A stretch of DNA of 64,000 nt from Rhodococcus jostii NBRC 16295 (GCF_001894825.1 NZ_BCWY01000002.1:215424-279423), one strand, 5' to 3'; shown: positions 26,741 to 37,305, counted from the stretch's first letter. Made by a program: numbers and translations. The notes: generated from the letters alone by a model not told the origin.

Positions 26741-28873
26741 ATGACCTCCGAAGGGCAGAAACTCACCCCGCCGGTCGCGAAGACCGTCCCCACCGAACGC
26801 GTCCACCACGGTCACACGTTCGTCGACGAGTACGAGTGGCTGCGCGACAAGGAAGCCGCCGAGGTCGTCGCGTACCTCGAGGCCGAGAACGCGTACACCG
26901 AGCAGGAGACGGCGCACCTCGCACCGCTGCGCGACCAGATCTTCCAGGAGATCAAATCCCGCACGCAGGAAACCGACATGTCGGTTCCCACCCGGATGGG
27001 CGACTGGTGGTACTACGCCCGGACCATCGAAGGCAAGCAGTACGGCGTCCAGTGCCGGGCCCCGATCAGCGGCCCCGACGACTGGACCCCGCCCGAGCTG
27101 ACCCCGGGTGTGGAACTCACCGGGGAGCAGATTCTGCTCGACGGCAACGCCGAGGCCGAAGGCCACGACTTCTTCTCCGTCGGTGCCTTCTCCCTCAGCC
27201 ACGACGGCACGCTCCTCGCGTACTCCGTGGACGTCGTCGGCGACGAGCGCTACACGCTGCGTTTCAAGAACCTCGAGACCGGCGAACTGCTGCCCGACGA
27301 GATCACCGACACCGCGCCCGGCGTCACCTGGGCCATCGACCACAGTCACGTCTTCTACCTCACCGTCGACGAGTCCTGGCGACCCGACACGGTGTGGCGG
27401 CACAAGCTCGGCACCGACCGCGAGCAGGACGTCTCCGTGTTCCACGAGCCCGACGAGCGGTTCTGGGTGTCGGTCGGGTCCACACGCAGCGAGAAGTACC
27501 TCATGATCTGGGTGGGGTCGAAGATCACCAGCGAAGGCTGGGTCCTCGAGTCGGCGAACCCCGAGGGCGAGTTCCGGGTGGTGCTGCCGCGGCGCGAAGG
27601 TGTCGAGTACGGAGTCGAGCACGCCGTCGTCGCCGGTGAAGACCGCTTCCTGATCATGCACAACGACGTCGTCGACGGCGAGAAGGCCGAGAACTTCGTG
27701 CTCGCCGAGGCGCCGGTGTCCGACCCGACATCGCTGACCACCCTCATCCCGCACCGGTCCGACGTGCGGTTGGAGGAGGTCGACGCGTTCGCCGATCACC
27801 TGGTGCTCGGATACCGCCGGGAAGCGTTGACCCGGCTGGCCATCTGGCCGCTCGGCGAGAACGGCTACGGCGAGTTCACGGAGATCGAGTTCGACGAGGA
27901 ACTGTTCAGCGTCGGGCTCGGGGCCAATCCGGAATGGCAGCAGCCGACACTGCGGATGGCGTTCACCTCGTTCATCACGCCCGGCCAGGTCTACGACTAC
28001 GTGCTGACGACGGGCGAACTCGCCCTGCGCAAGTCGCAACCCGTGCTCGGCGACTTCGACGCCGCCAACTACGAGCAGCAACGCGACTGGGCCGTCGCCG
28101 ACGACGGGACGCGCATCCCGCTGTCGATCGTCCGCCGGAAGACGAACGGCGCCGACGGTCCCGCCCCCACGCTCCTCTACGGGTACGGCTCCTACGAGGC
28201 GAGCATGGACCCGGCGTTCTCCGTCGCGCGACTGTCCCTCCTCGACCGCGGCGTGGTGTTCGTGGTCGCGCACGTGCGTGGTGGCGGCGAGATGGGCCGG
28301 CACTGGTACGAGACCGGCAAGACCCTCACCAAGAAGAACACCTTCACCGACTTCGTCTCGAGCGCACGGCATTTGATCGACACCGGACGCACCACGCCGC
28401 AGCAATTGGTCGCCGACGGCGGCAGCGCAGGCGGCCTGCTGATGGGTGCGGTGGCCAACCTGGCACCCGAACTGTTCGCCGGCATCCTCGCCAACGTTCC
28501 CTTCGTGGACCCGCTCACCTCGATCCTCGACCCGTCACTGCCGCTCACCGTCATCGAATGGGACGAATGGGGTAACCCGCTCGAGAACCCCGACGTCTAC
28601 GAATACATGCGCTCGTACAGTCCGTACGAGAACGTCGAGGCCAAGGACTACCCGGCGATCCTCGCGATCACCAGCATCAACGACACCAGGGTCCTTTACG
28701 TCGAACCGGCCAAGTGGGTCGCGAAACTACGCGCCACCAAGACCGGCGACACGCCCCTGCTCCTCAAGACCGAGATGAGCGCCGGACACGGCGGCGTCAG
28801 CGGACGCTACGAGAAGTGGAAAGAAGTAGCGTTCGAATTCGCGTGGGTGCTCGACCTGGTCGGCAAGGGCTGA
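26741..28873 (+). CDS. ptrB: oligopeptidase B
   Basis: A 710-residue S9 prolyl-oligopeptidase-family protease with an N-terminal beta-propeller (about 80-410) and a C-terminal hydrolase domain. The catalytic triad is visible: Ser562 in DGGSAGGLL, Asp648 in NDTRVLY and His683 in AGHGGVSG. It cleaves short peptides after basic residues in the cytosol. Translationally coupled to purC. Its stop codon directly abuts that of the convergent LuxR gene. Confidence 0.93.
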   Translation: MTSEGQKLTPPVAKTVPTERVHHGHTFVDEYEWLRDKEAAEVVAYLEAENAYTEQETAHLAPLRDQIFQEIKSRTQETDMSVPTRMGDWWYYARTIEGKQYGVQCRAPISGPDDWTPPELTPGVELTGEQILLDGNAEAEGHDFFSVGAFSLSHDGTLLAYSVDVVGDERYTLRFKNLETGELLPDEITDTAPGVTWAIDHSHVFYLTVDESWRPDTVWRHKLGTDREQDVSVFHEPDERFWVSVGSTRSEKYLMIWVGSKITSEGWVLESANPEGEFRVVLPRREGVEYGVEHAVVAGEDRFLIMHNDVVDGEKAENFVLAEAPVSDPTSLTTLIPHRSDVRLEEVDAFADHLVLGYRREALTRLAIWPLGENGYGEFTEIEFDEELFSVGLGANPEWQQPTLRMAFTSFITPGQVYDYVLTTGELALRKSQPVLGDFDAANYEQQRDWAVADDGTRIPLSIVRRKTNGADGPAPTLLYGYGSYEASMDPAFSVARLSLLDRGVVFVVAHVRGGGEMGRHWYETGKTLTKKNTFTDFVSSARHLIDTGRTTPQQLVADGGSAGGLLMGAVANLAPELFAGILANVPFVDPLTSILDPSLPLTVIEWDEWGNPLENPDVYEYMRSYSPYENVEAKDYPAILAITSINDTRVLYVEPAKWVAKLRATKTGDTPLLLKTEMSAGHGGVSGRYEKWKEVAFEFAWVLDLVGKG

Positions 28874-31198
28874 TCAGGGCCGGCTGATCCGACCTTGCTC
28901 GACGACCCAGGCGGCGATCTGGGACCGAGACGTGAACCCGAGTTTGACGAGAATGTGTTCGACGTGGCCCTGCGCTGTGCGTTGCGAGATGACCAGCTTG
29001 GTCGCGATCGCCTTGTTGGTGAGTCCCTCTGCGACGAGTTCGGCGACCTGCTGCTCGCGCCGGCTCAGGGACGGGTGGTCGCTGGGCGAATTCGTGATCG
29101 CTCGTGGTTGCTCGTTCAGGGCGAACGCGACGGCGTCCTCGAAGTCGAGGCCCGACCCGTGCCGGAAGGCGGTGTCGAACTCCCGTTCGCCGAGGTCACG
29201 GCGCGTTCGTCGTTCGAGTTCGTCGTGGTGGCCGGCGAGTTGCGGGAAGACCGCTGCCGGGCCGCCCACACCCTGCCACAGTGCTTCGGCCGCACCCATG
29301 AGGGTCGCGGCACGTTTCGGCAGGTGATTGTCGGCGGCGATCCAGGCCAGGATCTGCATGCACCACGCCGAGTTGACGACGTCGTCCGCGCGACGCGTCT
29401 GTCGTAGCCCGTCCTCCAGGAAGCTGCCGGCCCGCTCGTGGTCTCCGCGCTGCCACATCGCCAGCGCCGCGGTCCACAGTGACCACCCGCGGTACACGGA
29501 TTCGCCGTGCGCCTCGCTGATTTCCTGGATCGCCCGCTGGCATTCCACTGCTCGTGTGACGTCTCCGAGGTGTGCACTCGCCAGGGCCAGGCCGAGGAGT
29601 GCCCACATCTCCTGAAGGGGATCGCCGTGCGCATGGAAGACGTCCCGGGCCGTCTGGAAGCACTCGACCGCATAGCGGAGGTCGTCGCCGCGGAAGAGGG
29701 AGACGAATCCCTCGGCCGAAGTCACGAGTGCCGTCATCGCGGTGTCGCCCGATTCGTCGGCGAGATCTCGGCCCTCGCTCACGAGGGCACTCGCAGCCTC
29801 GAGGTCGCCCTGCGCCCCCGCCAACATGCCTGCGGCATGCAAGGCGGTGATCCTGTCGGTGGTCTGAATCGTGGACGAATGGGCCAGCGCACGGTCGAAC
29901 CAGCGTCGACCCTCGTTCAGTAGACCGAACGAGCGCCAGAACAGATACATGTCGTTCGCGATCCGTAGACCGGACTCGGCCTCCGCTAGCTCGGACACGG
30001 AATATTCCAGTGCGTCACGAAGATTCGGCTGTTCGCGATTCAACCGGGCGACCCATTCCAGTTGTCGGGGGCCGATCCACCCGGATCGAGCATCCGATGC
30101 CAGACGCTCGTACCAGTCGCGGTGCCTCCGCCTCATCTCGTCGACTTCGCCCGATGCACGCAACCGTTCCAGGCCGTAGTCGCGAAGGGTGTCGAGCAGC
30201 CGATAGCGGACGACGTCGCCGGCCTCCTCACGAATCAGGATCGATTTGTCGACCAGCGAAGCGATCACATCGAGCAATGCCTCCGGTTCGAGGCCACCCG
30301 CACAGATGCCTTCGGCGGAATCCAGCTCGAATCCACCGGCGAACACCGCCAGGCGGCACCACATTTCACGTTCGCTCCGAGTGCACAGGTCATAGCTCCA
30401 GTCGATGCACAGCCGTAGTGTTTGCTGGCGAGACGGAGCGCCGCGGCTGCTCAACGTCAGTAACCGGTATCGGTCGGTGAGCCGGTCGAGGATCTGGTGC
30501 GCCGTCATCGCCCGCAGCCGAGCGGTTGCCAACTCGATCGGTAGCGGCAATCCTTCCAAGCGTTCACAAATTCTGGCGACGGTTGATCCGTTGTCGTCCG
30601 TGATCGCGAAGCCGGGGACAGCCCTGGACGCCCGCTCGGCGAAAAGAGTCACGGAGTCGTACTGCGCCAGCCCCGCGGGAACCGAGAATCGGGTCGATTC
30701 CGGAACCGGCATCGGAGGGACACGGAGGGCAGCTTCGCCGTCGATTCCCAGTGCCTCTCGGCTCGTTGCGAGGATCCGAAGATTCGGGCAGTTCTTCAGC
30801 AGTGTCGCGGCCAGCGCGGCGACGGCAGCCACCAGGTGCTCGCAGTTGTCCAGGACCAATAGCAGCTGCTGGTCGGCCAGATGTCTCTGCAGGATCGCCG
30901 ACGTTCCCAGCGCCGACTGCTCCCGCACGCCGATCGCGGTAGCAACGGTCTCTTCGACCAACTCCGGCGCTCGCAGTTCGCCGAGTTCGACGAGCCAGAC
31001 CCCATCGGCGAACGCGCGGCGAGCGTCGTCGGCGACTCGGAGTGCGAGCCGTGTCTTACCCACGCCGCCGATGCCGGTCAGCGTCACCAGCCGCGACACG
31101 GACAGCAAGCGTTTCGTCTCGGCGGCTTCACGGCGCCGGCCGACGAAGCTCGTCAGCTCGCACGGCAAATTTCCCGACTTGCGTTGTGCGGCGGACAT
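28874..31198 (-). CDS. LuxR-type regulator with N-terminal STAND ATPase
   Basis: A 774-residue signal-transduction ATPase. After SFVGRRREAAE it has Walker A TGIGGVGKTR (41-50) and Walker B LLLVLDNCEHL (near 110), then a long helical TPR-like region. The C-terminal LuxR HTH is about 715-768 (LSRREQQVAELVAEGLTNKAIATKL...HILVKLGFTSRSQI). Such proteins activate transcription after ligand and ATP binding. It is divergent from the PknK-like kinase; convergence with ptrB leaves no base between the stops. Confidence 0.9.
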   Translation of the reverse strand: MSAAQRKSGNLPCELTSFVGRRREAAETKRLLSVSRLVTLTGIGGVGKTRLALRVADDARRAFADGVWLVELGELRAPELVEETVATAIGVREQSALGTSAILQRHLADQQLLLVLDNCEHLVAAVAALAATLLKNCPNLRILATSREALGIDGEAALRVPPMPVPESTRFSVPAGLAQYDSVTLFAERASRAVPGFAITDDNGSTVARICERLEGLPLPIELATARLRAMTAHQILDRLTDRYRLLTLSSRGAPSRQQTLRLCIDWSYDLCTRSEREMWCRLAVFAGGFELDSAEGICAGGLEPEALLDVIASLVDKSILIREEAGDVVRYRLLDTLRDYGLERLRASGEVDEMRRRHRDWYERLASDARSGWIGPRQLEWVARLNREQPNLRDALEYSVSELAEAESGLRIANDMYLFWRSFGLLNEGRRWFDRALAHSSTIQTTDRITALHAAGMLAGAQGDLEAASALVSEGRDLADESGDTAMTALVTSAEGFVSLFRGDDLRYAVECFQTARDVFHAHGDPLQEMWALLGLALASAHLGDVTRAVECQRAIQEISEAHGESVYRGWSLWTAALAMWQRGDHERAGSFLEDGLRQTRRADDVVNSAWCMQILAWIAADNHLPKRAATLMGAAEALWQGVGGPAAVFPQLAGHHDELERRTRRDLGEREFDTAFRHGSGLDFEDAVAFALNEQPRAITNSPSDHPSLSRREQQVAELVAEGLTNKAIATKLVISQRTAQGHVEHILVKLGFTSRSQIAAWVVEQGRISRP

Positions 31199-31376
31199 GA
31201 GAACTGTCGCCTTCCTATCCCGGGGCCCTCGTGTAACCGTACTCGCTCACAACGGGGTCTTCGGCCGAGAATGTGTCAGTAGTTTCGCCGTTCACCAGGC
31301 ACTATGCTGATCGTGCCGCGTCAGGCGCGGGCAGTGCAGACAGTGCAGACAGTCGATCCGGAAGTCGAGGCCGGCG

Positions 31377-34300
31377 ATGGCCGAATTCGATCCGCTAGCC
31401 ACTCAGCGAGACGCGGCCGCGGGGATCGTGCCCGAACTGGAGGCGGAAGGCTTCGAGAACGCCCAGGTTGTGGGCCGAGGCGGCTTCGGCACGGTGTATC
31501 GGCTCGACCAGCCCAACCTGAACCGCACCGTCGCGATCAAGGTCCTTCGGTCGGATGTCGATCGTGAGAACAGGGAGCGATTCCTCCGCGAGCAGCGGGC
31601 TATGGGCGCTATGTCCGGGCATCCCAATATCGTCGCCGTCTTCCATACCGGGGTCACGGCGACGGGGCATCCGTACCTGGTCATGCCCTACCACTCGCGC
31701 GGTTCGCTCGATGCCCGGATTCGTGGCGACGGGCCTCTCGACTGGCGAGCAGCGGTCAGCATCGGAGTCCGGCTGGCAGGTGCCCTCGAAGTTGCGCACG
31801 GGGCCGGCATTCTTCACCGCGACATCAAACCGTCCAACGTCCTGCTGACCGATTACGGTGAACCTGCCCTGACCGATTTCGGGATCGCACGGATCGAGGG
31901 TGGCTTCGAAACGTCCGAGAACATCATCACCGGCTCACCTGCATTCACTGCTCCCGAGGTGCTGCACGGGCAGACTCCGACAGCAGCCTCTGATGTCTAC
32001 GCTCTCGGAGCGACACTGTTCTGCCTCGTCACCGGCCACGCTGCGTTCGAGCGCCGGTCCGGGGAGAGTGTCGTAGCTCAATTCCTTCGCGTTGCGCGTC
32101 AACCGGTCCCGGACCTGCGATGCGACGAGATTCCGGATGATCTCTGCGCCGCCATCGAGCACGCGATGGAACAGGATCCGGCCGACCGCCCGCGATCCGC
32201 TGTCGAATTCGGCGACGAACTCCGTCTCGTCCAGCGTCGGCACTCGCTCACCATCGACGATATGGCCCTGCCGGGCGAGCGGGGGAGGGGTGACGGGCGC
32301 CGTCCACGGTTGACGCCGCCCACCCCTCGGACCAAGTACCGACCGCCGACTTCCGTCCGCCCGTTGGTCGACCGCACCCGGCTGAGCGGGCTTCTTCGCG
32401 CGGGCCGAGGTCGTCGCCTGATCGTGATTCACGGTCCTGCGGGATTCGGCAAGAGCACAGTGGCCGCCCAATGGCGAAAGCAGTTGAGCGCGGACGGAAT
32501 CGCGGTGGCATGGCTCGCGGTCGACCACGACGACAACAACGTGGTCTGGTTCCTTGCCCATCTGATCGAGGCGATCAGGCAGGTCCGGCCGACCCTCGCC
32601 GAAGAGTTGGGCCGGGTGCTGGAAGAACACGGAGACGACGTCGAGCGGTTCGTCCTCGCATCGTTGATCGACGAGATCCACGAGGGGGGTGAGCGTGTGG
32701 CGATCGTGATCGACGACTGGCATCGTGTCACGGACAACGCCGCCGTCGCCGCTGTGGAGTACTTGATAGACAACGGCTGCCACCATCTGCAGCTCATCGT
32801 GACGAGCAGAAACAAGTCCGGCCTCCCGATGAGCCGGACCCGGGTTCGTGACGAGCTGGTCGAAATAGACTCCACGGATTTGAGATTCGACCTCGCGGAG
32901 TCGACAGAGTTTCTCGTGGAGTTGAGTGGGCTGGCGCTCGAGAACGCACAGGTCGCCTCGATTGTGAGGTCGACCGACGGGTGGGTGGCCGCGCTTCAAC
33001 TGGTTTCGCTCGCGCTGCGCGGCAAGGGAGACCTTGCGACGTTCGTCGAGAAGCTGTCGGGCCGCCACCGGGGGGTCGGTGACTATCTCGTGGAGAATGT
33101 CCTGAGTTCCCTCGAACCGAGGACCGTGAACTTCCTGCTGTCGATCTCCGTTCCCGAGCGGATCTGCGGGGACCTCGCCTCGTCGCTCACCCGTAGCGAG
33201 CATGGTCGCGCGATGCTGGAGGACGTCGAGAATCGAGACCTGTTTCTGTACCGGGTGGACGACGACGGGGAGTGGTGTCGGTTCAGCAGTGTGTTTGCAG
33301 AGTTTCTGCGTGCCCGGCTGGAACGAGACCAACCCGAGCGGATGCGAGAACTGCACAGAATCGCATCTCGTTGGTTCGCCGACCATGATCTGCTGAGCGA
33401 GGCGGTCGATCACGCCCTTGCGGCGAGCGAGATCGATGAAGCGGTCGAACTCGTGGAGACCCACGGCATGGTCCTGGTGACGCACGGGCAGCTGGCCACA
33501 CTCCTCGGTCTGGTCGCGAAGCTTCCGCGGGAGGTGATCCTGGCGCGCCCGCGATTGCAGATTGCCGTCGCGTGGGCCGATGTGTCGCTGCATCGTTCGG
33601 CGTCCGCGCAGAAGGCATTGGACCGTGCCGAAGCCTGTCTCGCACAGAAATCGCTTCCGACCACCGACTCCGACCTGGTGCTGGAATCAGACCTCGTCCG
33701 CGCGGTCCTGGACGTCACCGCCGATCGTATCGACCGGGTGGGCGATCTCGTGTCGGGTTGCCTGGTCGAGCCGGAAGCAGTGAACCCGTGGATCGTGTCG
33801 GTGGCAGCGAATCTGGTGTCGTTCGTGAGGATCTGCCGGTTCGAGTTCGACGCGGCGCGAAATCTCCAGGAATGGGCCGCCGACTATCACCGACGATCCA
33901 CCGGTCCCTTCAGCGCGGTGTATGGACACTGCTACGCCGGTCTCGCCGCGAATGAGCAACTGGACGTCGTGGCAGCCGAAGAAAGTTATCGGCAAGCACT
34001 TCGAGTCGCGAGAGAATCGATGGGGATCCATTCCCATGCCGCCCGGATGGCCAGTGCACTGCTCGGCGAACTGATGTATGAGCAGAACCGACTCGACGAA
34101 GCCGAAGGCCTACTCGACGAGGGTCGTGCGCTCGGATCCGAGATCGGTTTGGTCGACTTCATGATCGCGATCTATGCCACCGGGTACCGAGTCAAGGTCC
34201 TGACGGGTGACATGGATTCTGCAACAACATTGTTGAATGAAGGAGATCGAATTGCCCGAACGATGTCGCTGCCGCGATTGTCGGCACGGATCGACGACGA

Positions 34301-34808
34301 GAGGAGTCGACTCGGGCTCCCCGTCCCGTCCGACGCTCGGGGGCACCAGGGTAGTGAGGGCGGTGGTGTGCCCCCTTCGTCGGTGAAACCCGATCAGGGT
34401 CCGTCTACCGGCATCGAGGCAATCACTGTGCAGCTGACAGAGTCCGGTGCCATTCGCCGACTGCTTGCCGAGCCGTCGACTGAACGGGTCGACCTCGCCT
34501 GCACCAGGGCGGGCGCCCTGGTGCAGGCGGTCGCTGCTCAGAATCGGCCGCGGGCGCTCCTGCAGGCACGACTTCTGTTCACCGATTGCCTGTCCGCGTC
34601 GGGCAGGGACGACGACGCCGAGAGCGAACTCGTGCCACTTGCCGCGCAGTGCGCCGAGTTGGGTCTCGTTCGTCCGATGTGCGACGCGGGACCGAGGGTG
34701 GTGGCAGTGGCCTCTCGACTCCTCGAACGGCAACGCACGACGCGATGGCGTGCGGAATGGCCGACGGTTCCGCCCGCCTTTCTGAACGCGGTCGTCACCG
34801 GTGCCTGA
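31377..34808 (+). CDS. pknK: PknK-like serine/threonine kinase fused to a MalT-type STAND ATPase
   Basis: A 1143-residue soluble kinase. Kinase domain about 28-290: glycine loop GRGGFGTV (33-40), Lys55, HRDIKPSN (147-154), DFG (167-169), APE (192-194). A Pro-rich linker is followed by a second ATPase domain with Walker A GPAGFGKS (353-360) and Walker B IDDWH (445-449), then about 550 residues of TPR-like helices. There is no transmembrane segment and no C-terminal HTH. Architecture and length match mycobacterial PknK (about 1110 residues), which regulates growth and transcription. The divergent LuxR protein is a plausible partner. A degraded paralogue lies at 53.3 kb. Confidence 0.9.
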   Translation: MAEFDPLATQRDAAAGIVPELEAEGFENAQVVGRGGFGTVYRLDQPNLNRTVAIKVLRSDVDRENRERFLREQRAMGAMSGHPNIVAVFHTGVTATGHPYLVMPYHSRGSLDARIRGDGPLDWRAAVSIGVRLAGALEVAHGAGILHRDIKPSNVLLTDYGEPALTDFGIARIEGGFETSENIITGSPAFTAPEVLHGQTPTAASDVYALGATLFCLVTGHAAFERRSGESVVAQFLRVARQPVPDLRCDEIPDDLCAAIEHAMEQDPADRPRSAVEFGDELRLVQRRHSLTIDDMALPGERGRGDGRRPRLTPPTPRTKYRPPTSVRPLVDRTRLSGLLRAGRGRRLIVIHGPAGFGKSTVAAQWRKQLSADGIAVAWLAVDHDDNNVVWFLAHLIEAIRQVRPTLAEELGRVLEEHGDDVERFVLASLIDEIHEGGERVAIVIDDWHRVTDNAAVAAVEYLIDNGCHHLQLIVTSRNKSGLPMSRTRVRDELVEIDSTDLRFDLAESTEFLVELSGLALENAQVASIVRSTDGWVAALQLVSLALRGKGDLATFVEKLSGRHRGVGDYLVENVLSSLEPRTVNFLLSISVPERICGDLASSLTRSEHGRAMLEDVENRDLFLYRVDDDGEWCRFSSVFAEFLRARLERDQPERMRELHRIASRWFADHDLLSEAVDHALAASEIDEAVELVETHGMVLVTHGQLATLLGLVAKLPREVILARPRLQIAVAWADVSLHRSASAQKALDRAEACLAQKSLPTTDSDLVLESDLVRAVLDVTADRIDRVGDLVSGCLVEPEAVNPWIVSVAANLVSFVRICRFEFDAARNLQEWAADYHRRSTGPFSAVYGHCYAGLAANEQLDVVAAEESYRQALRVARESMGIHSHAARMASALLGELMYEQNRLDEAEGLLDEGRALGSEIGLVDFMIAIYATGYRVKVLTGDMDSATTLLNEGDRIARTMSLPRLSARIDDERSRLGLPVPSDARGHQGSEGGGVPPSSVKPDQGPSTGIEAITVQLTESGAIRRLLAEPSTERVDLACTRAGALVQAVAAQNRPRALLQARLLFTDCLSASGRDDDAESELVPLAAQCAELGLVRPMCDAGPRVVAVASRLLERQRTTRWRAEWPTVPPAFLNAVVTGA

Positions 34809-34824
34809 TGCCGGCTGGTGCGAC

Positions 34825-35757
34825 TCACAGTTGCGGCGGCGTCCACAGAACGGGATCGTCCGAGGGGGCCATCTTGGCGAGGATCACCTCGTCGAAGACG
34901 TTGGCGGTACCCCACTGATCCTGTTCCTCGAGACTGGTGCCCCACACCTTGGGAGTCCATCCGTGCTCTTCGTCGATGACCTGGAGGGCGGTCGTGTACT
35001 CCATGACGAAGCCACTCGACGGCTCCTGGAAGTACGAGTAGGTGTTGTCACCGGCGCCGTGGCGGCCGGGGCCCCACAGTGGCTGGTGTCCGGCCCGCAT
35101 CATACGGCCGGTGCCGCGCATGAACTCGTCGATTCCGTACAGTTCGAACGAGACGTGGTTCAGGCTGGTGTTCTTCGACTGGGCGAAGGCGATGATGTGG
35201 TGCCAGCGACCGGTGCGCATGAAGCAGAAGAAGTCCTGGAGCCAGTCGGAGATCTTGAAGCCGAGGACGTCGCCGTACCATGTGATCGTCTTCTGCAGGT
35301 TTGCGGTGTTGAACACGACGTGGCTGATGAACTTCGGTCGGGACTCGCCGGCTTCGACTTCGCGGAAGATTCGCTGGTCGACCTCGGCGGCGAGTTCGAT
35401 GGCGCGCCCGTCGCAGTCGAAGAAGATGCATGAATAGCCGCCGCCGAAGTCGCCGCGGTCGCCGGGTTCACGGATGATCTGGGCTCCGCTGTCGGCGACC
35501 CGCTTGGCTAGGAAGTCGACTCCGGCGCGGTCGGTCACATTGAACGTGGTCAGTTCGATTCCGGCGACATCGTTTTCGCGGAGCTTGATGGCGTAGTTGT
35601 CGGCGCATCCGGTTCCGAAGTAGGCCTTGCCGTCATCATTCGTGACGAGATCGAGTTGCCAGAGGTCGCGGTAAAAGTTCGACGCGGTGGTGAGTTCTTC
35701 GACGGCGATGGTGACCGAGCGGACGTGCGTGATGGGATGGACTGAGGGAAAGGACAT
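34825..35757 (-). CDS. type I extradiol ring-cleavage dioxygenase (VOC fold)
   Basis: A 310-residue two-domain VOC protein. The iron ligands of BphC-type dioxygenases are all placed correctly: His146 (FISHVVFN), His201 (LNHVSFELYG) and Glu253 (FVMEYTT). Second-sphere WHH (185-187), Asp237 and Tyr240/242 are also kept. It should cleave a catecholic ring next to the two hydroxyls. Last gene of the minus-strand operon DapA homologue - aldehyde dehydrogenase - dioxygenase, facing the Rieske dioxygenase operon. The ring substrate is inferred to be a bicyclic or substituted catechol. Confidence 0.87.
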   Translation of the reverse strand: MSFPSVHPITHVRSVTIAVEELTTASNFYRDLWQLDLVTNDDGKAYFGTGCADNYAIKLRENDVAGIELTTFNVTDRAGVDFLAKRVADSGAQIIREPGDRGDFGGGYSCIFFDCDGRAIELAAEVDQRIFREVEAGESRPKFISHVVFNTANLQKTITWYGDVLGFKISDWLQDFFCFMRTGRWHHIIAFAQSKNTSLNHVSFELYGIDEFMRGTGRMMRAGHQPLWGPGRHGAGDNTYSYFQEPSSGFVMEYTTALQVIDEEHGWTPKVWGTSLEEQDQWGTANVFDEVILAKMAPSDDPVLWTPPQL

Positions 35758-35796
35758 GTCTTCTCCTGGAGCTGAACTGGGAAATGAGCGGTGTCG

Positions 35797-37242
35797 TCAC
35801 CAGTTGGTGGCGATGTACTTCGCTTCCATGAACTCGAGCAGGCCTTCGTGCGCGCCCTCGCGGCCGAGTCCGCTCTGCTTGACGCCGCCGAACGGTGCCG
35901 CGGGGTCGGACACCAAACCTCGATTGACGGCGACCATGCCGGCTTCCACCCGGCTCGCGACGGACAGGGCGCGCTGCAGATTGCCGCTGTAGACATAGGC
36001 CGCGAGCCCGAGGTCGGTGCTGTTGGCCGCGGCGACCGCTTCGTCGTCGGTGTCGAAGGCGATCAACGATGCGACCGGTCCGAAGATCTCCTCGCGCACG
36101 ATCGCCGATTGCGGGTCGACACCGACCAGGACGGTGGGGGAGTAGAAGGAGCCACTCGAGATCGGCCGCTGGCCGCCGGTCAGCACCGACGCACCGTCGG
36201 CGACGGCGGCGTCGACGAGTTGCTCCACCTTGTCGACGGCCTTGTCGTTGATCAGTGGTCCGCACTCCGAACGCTCGCTGGTGCCGGCGCCGACACGCAG
36301 TGTGCCCATGCGTTGTCCGAGACGACCGGCGACCTCGTCTATGAGCGACCTGTGCACGTAGATGCGGTTGGCCGCGGTGCACGCCTGGCCCCCGTTGCGC
36401 ATCTTGGCGATCATCAGTCCGTCGACCGCCTCGTCGATGTCGGCATCCTCGAGAATCAGGAACGGCGCATTGCCGCCGAGTTCCATCGCCGTCTTGAGGA
36501 TCGAGTCCGACGACTCGCGCAGCAGGGTGCGGCCGACTTCGGTGGAGCCGGTGAACGACAACGCCCGTACGCGTGAGTCGTGGAGCATCGCGGAGACGAC
36601 CTGGCCCGCGCGTGAGGTCGTCACCACGTTGATCACGCCGTCCGGAACGCCGGCTTCACGGCAGATCTTCGCGATGAGCAGACTGGTGAGTGGGGTCTCG
36701 GTTGCAGGTTTGAGTACCACGGTGCAGCCCGCCGCCAGGGCCGGCGCGATCTTGCGCGTCGCCATCGCAGCCGGGAAGTTCCACGGGGTGACGAGCACCG
36801 CGACGCCGATCGGCTCGTACTCGACGAGTATGCGGTTGGCACCGTTCGGCGAGGTGCTGAGCTGTCCCACCGCACGGACCGCCTCCTCCGAGTACCACCG
36901 GAAGAATTCGGCGGCGTATGCGGTTTCGGCCCGCGAATCGGCGAGAGTCTTCCCGTTCTCGGTGGAGATCAGTTCGGCGATGTGCTCGGCGCGGTCGGTC
37001 ATCAGTTCCCAGCATCGGCGGAGGACTTCCGCGCGTTCGCGCGGACTGGTGGCGCGCCAGGAGGGAAGGGCCGCCGCCGCGGCGGCGACCGCGTCCAGTC
37101 CGTCCTCGACGGTGCCGTCCGGGACCGTGGCGATCAGCGCACCGGTGGACGGATTCAGGACGTCGATCGACGCCCGGGTGCGTTCGGCCGGGCTTCCGCC
37201 GATCACCAACTCGCGGGGCAGGGTGGCCGAGTTGAGCGACAT
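35797..37242 (-). CDS. NAD(P)-dependent aldehyde dehydrogenase
   Basis: A 481-residue aldehyde dehydrogenase of the succinate-semialdehyde/salicylaldehyde type. Cofactor segments TPWNFPAAMATRKIAPALAAGC and FTGSTEVG, the general base in MELGGNAPF, the nucleophile Cys288 (NGGQACTAAN) and EEIFGPV are intact. It lies between the DapA-type aldolase and the extradiol dioxygenase, where it would oxidise the aldehyde released by the aldolase. The specific aldehyde cannot be read from sequence. Confidence 0.9.
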   Translation of the reverse strand: MSLNSATLPRELVIGGSPAERTRASIDVLNPSTGALIATVPDGTVEDGLDAVAAAAAALPSWRATSPRERAEVLRRCWELMTDRAEHIAELISTENGKTLADSRAETAYAAEFFRWYSEEAVRAVGQLSTSPNGANRILVEYEPIGVAVLVTPWNFPAAMATRKIAPALAAGCTVVLKPATETPLTSLLIAKICREAGVPDGVINVVTTSRAGQVVSAMLHDSRVRALSFTGSTEVGRTLLRESSDSILKTAMELGGNAPFLILEDADIDEAVDGLMIAKMRNGGQACTAANRIYVHRSLIDEVAGRLGQRMGTLRVGAGTSERSECGPLINDKAVDKVEQLVDAAVADGASVLTGGQRPISSGSFYSPTVLVGVDPQSAIVREEIFGPVASLIAFDTDDEAVAAANSTDLGLAAYVYSGNLQRALSVASRVEAGMVAVNRGLVSDPAAPFGGVKQSGLGREGAHEGLLEFMEAKYIATNW

Positions 37243-37305
37243 GAGACATTCCTTCTTTTTCTGGGTCCGGCCAGGGTCCGGTGGCTGTCTGGTGTGGAAC
37301 GAGGG

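Noticed and set aside
25871..28405. 844-codon frame antisense to purC and ptrB
   Set aside because: Shadow of two certain genes; no start signal and no motif.
34825..35757. Extradiol homologue as a non-catalytic VOC or glyoxalase-like protein
   Set aside because: All three iron ligands and the second-sphere residues of BphC-type enzymes are in the right places, so a true dioxygenase is favoured.
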